Made by a program: the position numbers and the translations under genes. This document shows positions 55,290 to 64,000 of a stretch of 64,000 bases of DNA, in pieces (the first letter of the stretch is position 1; every line of letters starts with the position of its first letter). Source of the stretch: Antilocapra americana (Eukaryota; Chordata; Mammalia; Artiodactyla; Antilocapridae); contig ML661900.1 of NCBI GenBank assembly GCA_007570785.1, positions 9,246,039 through 9,310,038 of the forward strand, in the 5' to 3' direction. The notes below the pieces were generated by a model. It saw only the letters and a program-made list of their open reading frames with translations, searched no databases and had not been told where the DNA came from.

Positions 55290-55580
55290 AATATAGTCAT
55301 TCACTCAAAAGTATTTATGAGCAACTATATGATTTTTAACTTCTAGGTTCTTGGGTACATGATTGAATAAAACAAAATATCCACTGCCCTTGTGAGTTTA
55401 TATTTTATAAAGATGTGAGGGACAATGAGGAATAAACACAGTAACTAAAGTATAGAACATACTAAAATAGAAAGAATTAAGAGAGACTCTGATGCAAAGT
55501 GACATTTGAGTAAAGTATGCTAAGAGATGGAGAGAAAACCACCATGTACATCCAGGAAGAGAGATTGAGTGCATCTCAGG
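55290..55580 (+). mobile_element. L2 LINE fragment
   Basis: Sense L2 order: CATTCACTCAAAAGTATTTATGAGCAACTAT (55299-55329), GAATAAAACAAAATATCCACTGCCCTTGTGAG (55365-55396), AAGTGACATTTGAGTAAAGTATGC and CATCCAGGAAGAGAG. Clear match to the region upstream of the L2 3' end. Confidence 0.78.
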
Positions 55581-55867
55581 CAGAGTGAATAACCATTAGA
55601 GTGACCCTAATTGCCTGCCATATTTGGGGAGGAACAGGAGGTCTCAGGGGAGAGTGGGAGAAGAGGAGCTAAGAGTTCAAGCTACCACAAATGAAATGAT
55701 TGAATGACATTTTGTCTCTTCCCACTCTAACATATATATCTAAGCTATAACTATCTACATGATAAATATATAACAAACTAACCCTCTTAAAGAATATTCT
55801 TTGTCCTAGCTATTTCCTCAGGCCCTGTGCCTTAAACCTTGGCTCTGATGGTGCAGGGAACCCCTAC

Positions 55868-56088
55868 TGAATGAAAAGGCTTTACCATCAACGAGATCTG
55901 CATTTAAGCCCTGGCTTCATCACTAAGGAAATAATGTTCTTATACAAGTATTTACTTTTTCTAAGCCTCCATCTCTTTATATGTAAGATCTAGAGAATCA
56001 TACTACCTGCTTTATAGTTCTGTTCTAAGAATTAATATAGATGGTATTTAGCACAGAGAAATCATATAGTATTTATTTCGTGGTATGT
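55868..56088 (+). mobile_element. MIR SINE
   Basis: Sense MIR: GATCTGCATTTAAGCCCTGGCTTCATCACT (55895-55924), CTTTTTCTAAGCCTCCATCTC, ATGTAAGATCTAGAGAATCATACTACCTGC (55981-56010), AGAATTAATATAGATGGTATTTAGCACAG. Nearly full length. Confidence 0.8.
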
Positions 56089-56091
56089 ACA

Positions 56092-56208
56092 CATGTGTTC
56101 AGTCACTTCCAACTCTTTGCCACCCTATGAACTGTAACCTGCCAGGCTCCTCTCTCCATGGGGTTTTCCAGGCAGAAATACTGGAGTAGAGTTACCACTT
56201 CCTCCTCC
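56092..56208 (-). mobile_element. Bov-A monomer fragment
   Basis: Antisense: TGTTCAGTCACTTCCAACTC, GTAACCTGCCAGGCTCCTCTC, GGTTTTCCAGGCAGAAATACTGGAG. No tRNA-like head is present. Confidence 0.9.
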
Positions 56209-56479
56209 CATCATTATTATTGCTATTGTAATTTTTTCTATGCTGTCATCACAGTTGCTTCATTATTTTCTCCATATTAGCTCCCACTATCCTCAGGCCA
56301 TCTGCTAGAGATAAGCTGAAATAAATGCCAATTCTATACTATGTTTATATATCCTTTATTTTACCTAAATTCTAATTATCTTTGTGCCTCACAAAGAGTT
56401 CATTTTTGTGAATTTTCTATATATTTTCCCTCACCTTGAAAATCTTCCAGCCCTTGATCTCTATACCATTAATTTGGCA

Positions 56480-56648
56480 CTAGTCAACTGCTAGACTCTA
56501 TTGTTAGTTTTATTTCATAGTTTATAGCCTCCTTTCCCAAATGTCTTTAAGCTCCTTAAAGACAGGAAAACTACTTCTAAATAGTTATTATAAAAATGTC
56601 TTATATATGGTAGGCACTCCATCAATTTTGTTGATTTAGTGTTTGAGG
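56480..56648 (+). mobile_element. Probable L2 LINE 3' end
   Basis: TTTAAGCTCCTTAAAGACAGG (56546-56566), then ATGGTAGGCACTCCATCAATTTTGTTG (56608-56634), follows the L2 terminal wording in sense orientation. Confidence 0.6.
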
Positions 56649-57790
56649 AAAAGATAATGCATCCCTTTTATTACAAAACGGAGTAGAGTTTGCAGTTATG
56701 GCTGGGGTCACTTTGTTAATAAAAGAACTATTGGCAGGATGTTTAAATTATAGTTATGCTTCTATTGTATACTGCAAAATGAAGTACCACAGTTGTTTGC
56801 CTTACTTCTTCATCTGGCCTAGAGAGAGAGGTGGTAGTAAAGCTGTTGGGGGTGATATAAAACTTTTAAAAACCTGCTGGAAAACCACAGAAAACAAAGT
56901 GGGAACCGGGACCAGAATGGCAGGAACATAGGTCTAGTCGCCAGAACTATTGTAAAGTAATAAAAGTCTTTCCACCAACCTCATTTAGATCACTAACATC
57001 TGCCCTAGCTGCCTAGGATGGTTTAGGTTAAGTATTGGCACACCCCAAACGTGGCTCCTGTTGTGATTATACCATTTTACCTCTGTTTGCTTCCCAACAG
57101 GTTTGCCAATGCATGTCAATCCCTATGCTAAGTCAAAATTGAAATACTAATGGAAAGGTATGCTTTCCCCCATATACATTATCTAGACGTGAAGCGTGAA
57201 AACATAAATTCCAGTGCCAAGACTGCTTTAGTCTGGTCTTAGATCTGCAATGCAAAGTAGAGGAATACAAACTTTAAACAAATGAAGGTTGAAAGTCTGG
57301 TGACTCTAATATAGTATTAGAATATTCTCAGGAGTTCTTAATTATAAAATGGTTTATTAAGAATATTCAGCATGAAAGATTTCATTTTAAAGTTTCTGAT
57401 AAATATCTAAAATCATAACATATCATGGGCATTTAATTATTTTAAAAACTGCTCCTTTTACAATATTATTTTGCAAAATGATACTAGTTTAGAAACACAA
57501 TGTGTCAGTTAGTCTTATTTTTAAATGAAGGTCGAATCTTTCTAATGCATCATTATTATGGGACTAATTAAAAATGAATGTAAACACTAAATATGACCAT
57601 ATTTTGTAAACTAATGATACAATAAACTGTTTCAACAACTGACAAATAATTGTAGCAGAAAAACAGTCATGAAGACTTTGATTTATTTTCTCCCCAAAGA
57701 GAATTAGCACGCAATGTACTGAATGGCTGATTGGGATCAGTTAGGTAGGCCTCCTGAGAGCAAATTATATCTTAAACATCAACTGTGCCC
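56649..57790. other. Single-copy-like DNA, nothing supported
   Basis: No named repeat. Contains a pyrimidine-rich tract ending in CAG at 57081-57100 that resembles a splice acceptor, but no exon can be supported. The 77-codon frame at 56698-56931 has no motif. Confidence 0.4.
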
Positions 57791-57794
57791 TTCT

Positions 57795-57985
57795 CGGTGA
57801 TTTGGTTAGAAGCTCTGGTGTTTCAGAACCTGGGATGAAATTCCTGCTTTACCACTTGTCAACTTTATAAACAATCAAGAAATGGGACCACTTCATGTCT
57901 CGTTAAAAGAGAAAATGATAGCAGTAACTAACTGTGACATTTGTGAGTGTACACGAGGTAATCTATTTAAACATTATACTTAAGG
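57795..57985 (+). mobile_element. MIR SINE
   Basis: Sense MIR: GATTTGGTTAGAAGCTCTGG (57799-57818), AACCTGGGATGAAATTCCTGCTTTACCACTTG, GATAGCAGTAACTAACTG, CACGAGGTAATCTATTT. Diverged but in order. Confidence 0.6.
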
Positions 57986-58939
57986 GTTTAATATCAACAA
58001 TTATTGTGATGAATAAACATGTGAATCATGATACCTAGAATTCAGTTTCATCCTTTAATATTTAGGTCTCAAGGATTCAATACCTTATGGAGTCTCGGAA
58101 ATGAAGTTAAGATGAGACACTATAAACAACGGGCCCTTAGGATGGGGTCAATGATCTAAGCACAAAGCAAGAATTGTAAGATTCAGCACAAGTGGAAAGA
58201 GATTCACAGGAGCTTTAAGTTTACATAAATTCCAAAATGTTTGTACTGTTCAGCATAAGTAAAAACATAGTAACAATAATAAATAATAATAAACAATAAA
58301 GCCTTTAATTAATCTCTTTTTCTTCAGGAAAATAGGAACTGAGCTTAAGGAATCAGATTCTCAAATAGATTTTTGTTCATGACAAGAAAGGAATCATACT
58401 TCATCATTTTAACACCTCTGTAGTTATAAAGTAATAACTTTTCTTTCCTCCAAGCAAACGGCTTTTAAACCCATACCAGAATTCGGTAGTTTTAGGTAGA
58501 AAATTAGGTAGAAAAATTTAACAATATACAAATCACTTTTAAATGATACATTTCATTATGGAGATGTATTTGTAAAAATGCATGGATGGTCTATTTAACT
58601 TTTAAAATAATTATTGGTTCATTGTATGTACATTTTATTACAGCATATGAAATTAACCAAAAAATGGAAAGTCAGACATGGTAAAAAAAAAATACCCACA
58701 GAATCTAAAAGAAATCATATGAGATGGAAATGAAAAAAAAATATGTATCTTATTGCTCTTGTGTAGAAAAATTAAAAAGAAGAAAGAAACAAACATTGAA
58801 ATCAGTGTGCTAAGTACTCAAGGTATCAGTAGGAGTTAAATATGCTCCAGTGCAGGAATGGAGAAAGTCTGAAATACAGCTAAGACATTTGTAAAAAATA
58901 ATTTTGTGGAAAGTGGCAATGATGAAATTTGAAGTAAAC
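57986..58939. other. AT-rich DNA with small (AAT) patch
   Basis: No named repeat or exon. An AATAATAAATAATAATAAAC patch lies around 58274-58295. A runs occur at 58683-58691 and 58733-58741. Confidence 0.45.
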
Positions 58940-58947
58940 AATGTTTG

Positions 58948-59115
58948 AGTTTCCCTGATAGCTCAGTTGGTAAAGAATCTGCCTGCGATGTGGGAGACCT
59001 GGGTTTGATCTTTGGAGTGGGAAGATCCCCTGGAGAAGGGAAAGGCCTGTATTCTGGCCTGGAGAATTCCATGGGGTCGCAAAGAGTCAGACACAACTGA
59101 GCAACTTTCACCACT
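58948..59115 (+). mobile_element. Bov-tA SINE with 8-bp target-site duplication
   Basis: AGTTTCCCTGATAGCTCAGTTGGTAAAG head, GGGTTTGATC B box, body with a deletion removing the usual GGCAACCCACTCCAG, ending ACAACTGAGCAACTTTCACC. Direct repeat AATGTTTG at 58940-58947 and 59116-59123. Confidence 0.94.
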
Positions 59116-59123
59116 AATGTTTG

Positions 59124-59689
59124 GGTGAGTATAGCTATAAATGTAAGAAATAACATGCCTGTGTTTTAACTTTTATTTGATTTCAGAACAAATCACACAT
59201 AAAATCTGAATGACGCATGAAACAAAAGGTTTCCAAATTAAGAAACACTTTTAATGTGACACATGCCTTTTTCGATATAAAATTACATGTGTAGTTTTAA
59301 CTCTCAAATAAATATTATAAATTGAATAAAATACAGATACTAAGTTAGCTGAGGTGGGCAGGGTGACCCTATTGTGAACAAAAAAAACATAAAAACATAA
59401 AATTAAAATATTTTTGCAAATAGGAAGATGCAAGATTAAACAAATGCAGAAGGGGTATTGTACTTAGAAGCGAACTCTTGGATCATCATTACATGTGAGA
59501 GGCTGGATTTGGTGGGAGTAAGGCAACAATAGCTACAACAGTCTAAGAGTCACATTTCAAAGGTGAATTAGCAATTCGAACTCCCAGGACACAGAAGCAG
59601 AAGAACAATGTGTACAACAGTGAAAAGTAATTCTTCTAGCATAATCACAGGGCTTTGTACAGGCCTGCTCTCACTAAGTTAAAAAGACC
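59124..59689. other. AT-rich DNA, nothing recognised
   Basis: No repeat or exon recognised. Confidence 0.45.
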
Positions 59690-60140
59690 TTGGAAAACTT
59701 GAAGAAGGTTTAAGGACAAGCAATAAACATGATTAATAGCTTGGAAAATAGAATCTCAGAGGAAAGGTTAAGGGAACTAATATTATTTAAGTTGGAAAAT
59801 AGGCTGGGGAAACAAGTTGGTTTTCAATTACATGAAGGATTATTACATAGAAGGTGCTGATCGTACTCTGATGCCACAGAGGGCAGAACAAGAATAAGTG
59901 AGCTTGAAATGTTGTATAAAGTGATTTAAGTTGGCTAAAAGAAAGAACTTCTATCAGGACTGCAAGCCATTAAAATGGAAAGTACTAAATTTCTTTCAGT
60001 ATAGACCTTTCAAAATGCACTTGAAACTTATTTGTCTAGGAAAGTTTACACGAGGCCCAGCCAAATGGGTGGATAGTAAAGGGAAACACAGGAACTGTTC
60101 ACAAGGACTGTTTTTTTCAAGCTTCCACTTCCACTCTAAA
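59690..60140 (+). mobile_element. Possible ancient CR1/L3-type LINE fragment
   Basis: GAAAGGTTAAGGGAACTAAT, AACAAGTTGGTTTTCAATTA, GCCACAGAGGGCAGAACAAG (59873-59892) and AAAGAAAGAACTTCTATCAGGAC resemble an ancient LINE 3' region known across amniotes. Too diverged to be sure. Confidence 0.35.
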
Positions 60141-61128
60141 TTGTGAATGTTTGCATTATGGATTCGTTATGGTACATATAGCTTAAGTGTGCATATATCC
60201 TTGTTTAATATAGCAAACTTAAGAATTATAACTCTAAAACTTCTTGGTGTAGCTATTCAAGTAATTTTAGCTTGTTTACTAATTTAAGTTCTCAAGATTA
60301 CTGGCAACTAGTTGCGTTTTTGTTTCTGGGTTTCTCAACCCCTTCCTTGCAATACATTTTTTGCTTGCTCTTTTAAAAATGAATCAAATAAATTAAATAT
60401 TCTCTCATAAAGTAATAAAAATAATGTATTTTCTTCCAAAAGATTATATTTACTTAGAAAAATAGGCTATTCTCTGAACACCTGCACACTTAATTCTCTT
60501 AGAGTTAAATTATACAAGAATTCCATACCACTGATTTCTGAAGCTTGTGCTAACAAAGATAAATGAAAGCAGGAATTGCAATAAAATTTTGCAAACAATT
60601 CTGTTAGAGCTTGTCAAATACACACAAGATATGAGTTCTAACTCCTTTCATTTATGTGTCAGTGTTATGAACATCACTAAATGAAAGTATGGACTATTGC
60701 ATACAGTCTGTACACAACAGGATAAAAATGAAAACTCAAGCAAGAAGCTTTTAGCTGTTTCATTGGTGATGATGTTTATTTTTTCTACTTGTAAAATATT
60801 TCATTTTCTTTAAAATACATAACTAAATGAACATTTCTACCAAATACAAATCGGCAGTATAAACTTTATTTTGAAAAAAGCCTTTTTTATTTTAAAGAAC
60901 ATCTGTTACTTTAAGTTTGGGAAGTGCTTTGTAGTCACTAAATTTAACTCTTTACAATGTCAATAGGAATGGAGGTAAGTGATAGGTATCATTTCTTCTT
61001 CTGAGATGAGAAATGGAGCCATAAAAAAGTGAATTACCAGATTTATATAACAAGTTGTTGAAAAGATGGAATTGTAACTTTAAGTTCTTGACTCAAAGTT
61101 TTTGTGCTGTGATTCTACAAAAAGACTC
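60141..61128. other. AT-rich DNA, nothing recognised
   Basis: No repeat or exon recognised over about 1 kb. Confidence 0.45.
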
Positions 61129-61130
61129 AG

Positions 61131-61174
61131 AAGAGTTGTTGTTGTTCAGTCTTTTGAACAACAAAACAACTCTT
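61131..61174. repeat. Hairpin-forming inverted repeat at a BovB tail
   Basis: Left arm AAGAGTTGTTGTTGTTCA (61131-61148) pairs with right arm TGAACAACAAAACAACTCTT (61155-61174) across a six-base loop, with one two-base bulge. It lies exactly at the outer (3') end of the adjacent antisense BovB. Confidence 0.9.
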
Positions 61175-61545
61175 ATTGCTGTTGTTCATCATTAACTTGT
61201 GTCTCACTCATTGAGACCATATGGGCTATAGCATGCAGGGTTTCCTGTCCTTCACTATTTCCTGGAGTTTGTTCAAATTCATGTCCATTGAGTCGGTGAT
61301 GTTACCCAACCATCTCATCCTCTGCAGCACTCTTCTCCTTTTGCTTTTAATCTTTCCCAGCATCAGGATCTTTTCTAATGACTTAGTTCTTTGCATCTGG
61401 TGGCTACAGTGTTGGAGCTTTAGCATTAGTCCCTCCAATGAGTATTCAGGGATGACTTTCTTTAGGCTTGATTGGTTTGATCCTGCTGTCCAAGGGAGGT
61501 TCAAGAGTCTTCTCCATACCACAATTCAAAATCATCAGTTGATGA
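61175..61545 (-). mobile_element. BovB 3' end, older copy
   Basis: Antisense: TGCTGTTGTTCATCATTAAC, CATGTCCATTGAGTCGGTGATG, CCCAGCATCAGGATCTTTTC, CAAGAGTCTTCTCCATACCAC. The minus strand reads MVWRRLLNLPWTAG then [20 protein letters not shown]. More diverged than the ACTGAACTGAA-type copies. Confidence 0.93.
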
Positions 61546-61627
61546 ATTCAGAAAGTATGTGTGGCATATTACCATGATCAGATCATTATTTTAAAAGTAT
61601 CAGACTGGGTTTTTATTTCAAAGTATC

Positions 61628-62088
61628 ATATGATGTCTTCCAACTGTGGTGCTGGAGAAGACTTGCTTTTTATTCAAGGTATCATGATGCCTTTCAAAGT
61701 ATCAGTTTGATGCCTTTGAACTGTGGTGCTGGAGACGACTCTTGAGATTCCTTTGGACAGCAAGGAGATCAAAGAAGTCAATCCTAAAGGAAATAAACCC
61801 TCAACATTCACCAGAAGAACTGATACTGAATCTGAAGCTCCAATACTTTGGCCACCTGATGCAAAGAACTGACTCTTCAGAAAAGACCTTGTTGCTGGGA
61901 AAGATTGAAGGCGAGAGAAGAAGGGGACGACAGAGGATGAGATGGTTGGATGGCATCACCAACTCAATGCATATGAGTTTGAGCAAACTCTGGGAGATGG
62001 TGAAGGACAGGGAAGACTGGTGTGCTAAAGTCCATGGGGTCTCAAAGAGTCAGACACAACTGACCAAGTGAACAACAACATCATACGA
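61628..62088 (+). mobile_element. BovB 3' end with internal duplication
   Basis: Sense copy ending ACACAACTGACCAAGTGAACAACAACAT. The start is duplicated: CAACTGTGGTGCTGGAGAAG (61641-61660) and GAACTGTGGTGCTGGAGACG (61719-61738), about 78 bases apart. The plus strand encodes [20 protein letters not shown] and [20 protein letters not shown]. Confidence 0.93.
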
Positions 62089-62525
62089 GATGCTCAAATT
62101 CCTTACTCAAAGGAATTCACTTTCATCACCAAGGGATAGGACTGAAACGAAACATCCTTCTTAATGTTCCGATTCTAGGTTCCTAAGAGTTCTTTGCCAT
62201 TTGGACATAATATAAAAGACTGTGAATTGGACTTATTCACTTCAAATTTGTCAGCAGCAAAATTATTTTAGCTATTTCTGAACAAAATCATTACAAGCAC
62301 ATACCCAAATCTTTCAGAATTAAAGGTAAAAAGCCAGCAAGTAAAATATGTCCTACTATTAAACAAAGTTCCCATTGCATGATAAGAATCCTTACACAGG
62401 GCTATAGAGTTCCTGATAAGAAACAAGTGGAAAAGACCAGAGGCCAACAAGAAATACTGTGGAACTCTCTTATGTCATACTCTTCTGAGGAGAGGAAGTC
62501 CATGCTCAAATGCATGAAATATGAG
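62089..62525. other. Unassigned DNA
   Basis: No repeat or exon recognised. Confidence 0.45.
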
Positions 62526-62822
62526 GCTGTCGTTGTTGTGCAGTCACTCAGTCATGTTCAACTGTTTGTGACCCTATAGACTGCAGCACTCCAGGCTTCC
62601 CTGCCCTTCACCATTTCCTAGAGCTTGCTCAAACTCACGTCCATTGAGTCAGTGATGCCAGCTGACCATCTCATCCTCCATCATCCCCCTCTCCTCCTGC
62701 CTTCAATTTTTCCCAGCATCAGGGTCTTTTCTAATGGGTCAGCTCTTTGCATCAGGTGGCCAAAGTATTGGAACTTCAACTTCAGCATCAGTCCTTCTAA
62801 TTAATATTCAGGACTGATTTTT
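62526..62822 (-). mobile_element. BovB 3' end
   Basis: Antisense: GTTGTTGTGCAGTCACTCAG, CCATTGAGTCAGTGATGCCAG, GCTCTTTGCATCAGGTGGCC, ending TAATATTCAGGACTGATTT. Third BovB terminus in 1.7 kb. Confidence 0.93.
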
Positions 62823-63694
62823 GTAGGAATTTGAAAATGCCGAAAAGCTGCCATGCTTTCTCTTTGTGTTTCTTTAGCTATAAAATGGTGGCATCTGCAT
62901 ACAGATTTTCTAACCCTATTAGAAAAGAAGCTCATTCAATACTGATCAGGGAAGGCTATGATTTTTATAAGATGACATGCCAAATTTGCAGCAAATTGTT
63001 AGAAAAATAATCTCAGAAATGCCAGTCCTCTCCTTTCAGAGCCACCCTAATTTCATTCTTTTTGCTTTTAGTTTTTGACATTGACAAGCTTTTCTTCTTT
63101 GTTAATTCACCAAGCTTGGGCATAATGTCATATTCTTGTTTTTTTTTTTTTTCCCATTTCTCCTCACATGGCTTAGTGAGCCTGTCCACACAGCAAAATG
63201 AGTATACTTACAGCACTCTCATCCTTCATCAAATTCTGCTTTTGAAGAGTTTGCCAAGAATATGATCCTTTATACACTGACATTAACTCATTTCTATATT
63301 AAGTGCCACGTTTTACAGAACATGTTAAAATATATTAAAAGCCAAAATAGCTAGCATGCAAATAACACCAACATTTTCACATGAACATTTTACATTCCAG
63401 CAAGTGATGCTGATAGCCTTCAAACTTCTCAATTTGAGTTATTTATGAGTTCCCATTGCTTTGCTAAAATGCTTGTTTTAGGGCAAAAGTATTTGGGAGG
63501 AAGACCTTTAGCAGCTAGCATATAAAAAAAGGTTTAAATATTATCATTTTCTATCAATGACATAATTTTCCCTAAGATATGCCTCTAATTTCTTTGTTTT
63601 CAGCTTATATGAGAAGATCTAGATTTAAGTCACAAAAGATAGAAATCATATACTTTAATCTTTATGTCCCCTCTGCCTATAGCATCATCTAACA
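62823..63694. other. AT-rich DNA, nothing recognised
   Basis: No repeat or exon recognised. A T run is at 63138-63151. Confidence 0.45.
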
Positions 63695-63910
63695 GTGTTG
63701 AAGGCTTCCTTTACATATTATTTCATGAAATGTTTATAAAAACACTATTATTTTCTTCATTATCAATATGAAGAAAATGGAATAGAGAGATACAAAATAA
63801 TTTCCTCACATTATAAATTTTATAAGCAGTATAACAAAGAAGAAATACAGGGAGTCTGATATGAGAGAGCAGAACCACTTTCTCTGAACTACTATGCAAT
63901 ACATAAGTAG
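63695..63910 (-). mobile_element. MIR SINE
   Basis: Antisense MIR: TTTACATATTATTTCATGAAATG, AACACTATTATTTTCTTCATTATCAATATGAAGAAAATGG (63740-63779), AATTTCCTCACATTATAAA, GAGAGCAGAACCACTTTCTCTGAACTACTATGCAATAC. Nearly full length. Confidence 0.75.
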
Positions 63911-63944
63911 TTCTATGCACATGTACCTTCCATAGAGTAAAAGT

Positions 63945-63958
63945 GTATATATATATAC
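63945..63958. repeat. Short (TA)n palindrome
   Basis: GTATATATATATAC, a 14-base perfect palindrome just before the terminal SINE. Confidence 0.9.
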
Positions 63959-63964
63959 ATGAAT

Positions 63965-64000
63965 GGGCTTCCCTGATGGCTCAGATGGTAAAGAATCTGC
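63965..64000 (+). mobile_element. Bov-tA SINE head, cut by window end
   Basis: GGGCTTCCCTGATGGCTCAG with the A box, then GGTAAAGAATCTGC; the rest lies outside the window. Confidence 0.93.

Noticed and set aside
57081..57150. Splice-acceptor-like pyrimidine tract ending CAG followed by a short open stretch
   Set aside because: One acceptor-like motif is expected by chance. There is no paired donor, no conserved exon frame and no nearby poly(A) logic that I can defend.

Overview
This window looks like a gene-poor, AT-rich stretch of a bovid nuclear genome (cattle, sheep, goat or a close relative). The evidence is the repeat content. There are many BovB (RTE-clade LINE) copies, tRNA-Glu-derived Bov-tA and Bov-A2 SINEs, young 5'-truncated L1 copies of the type active in bovids, and one solo LTR resembling the bovine class I family. 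Beneath these lie older mammalian repeats: MIR, L2, old L1, MLT1-like LTRs and a Tigger-like DNA element. I found no protein-coding gene, exon, structural RNA gene, CpG island, CRISPR array or prokaryote-like operon that I can support. Essentially all longer reading frames are parts of LINE endonuclease or reverse transcriptase, their antisense shadows, or chance frames.

Layout. 0-10 kb: a BovB with a 5' inversion (447-2407), old L1, a Bov-tA with target-site duplication (TSD), a BovB 3' end, a young L1 tail, then a long old antisense L1 (6.7-9.2 kb) carrying a Bov-tA. 10-20 kb: a dimeric Bov-tA, BovB plus a Bov-A2 that is itself split by a young L1, another young L1, and an old sense L1 (15.6-19.6 kb) interrupted by a BovB with intact TSDs. 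20-35 kb: scattered BovB 3' ends, MLT1-like LTR, L2, MIR and Bov-tA copies separated by single-copy DNA. The longest compositionally complex repeat-free blocks are near 27.7-28.7 kb and 30.4-30.8 kb. 34.4-41 kb: a Tigger-like MITE, an internal BovB fragment, old antisense L1s and a CHR/ART2-type SINE. 41-50 kb: BovB, Bov-tA, MIR and an old sense L1 (43.9-46.7 kb) holding a BovB with 11-bp TSDs. 50-56 kb: a Bov-A2 nested in BovB, then a second BovB interrupted by a 774-bp solo LTR with a 4-bp TSD and abutted by a young L1. 56-64 kb: L2, MIR, mostly single-copy DNA, and a cluster of three BovB 3' ends in alternating orientation (61.2-62.8 kb). A Bov-tA runs off the right edge.

The genes do not work together as a system. 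The coherent story is layered retrotransposition. Nested insertions let relative ages be read directly: old L1 first, then BovB, then Bov-A2 or LTR, then young L1. I did not find a previously undescribed biological system. The best items for a second look are the twin-primed BovB, the doubly nested Bov-A2/L1 with both TSDs, the solo LTR in BovB, the inverted BovB cluster, the recurrent T8G8-type homopolymer junctions, and the repeat-free block at 27.7-28.7 kb, which may be regulatory. Repeat family names come from memory of consensus features; boundaries are approximate by about 5-30 bases unless a TSD fixes them.
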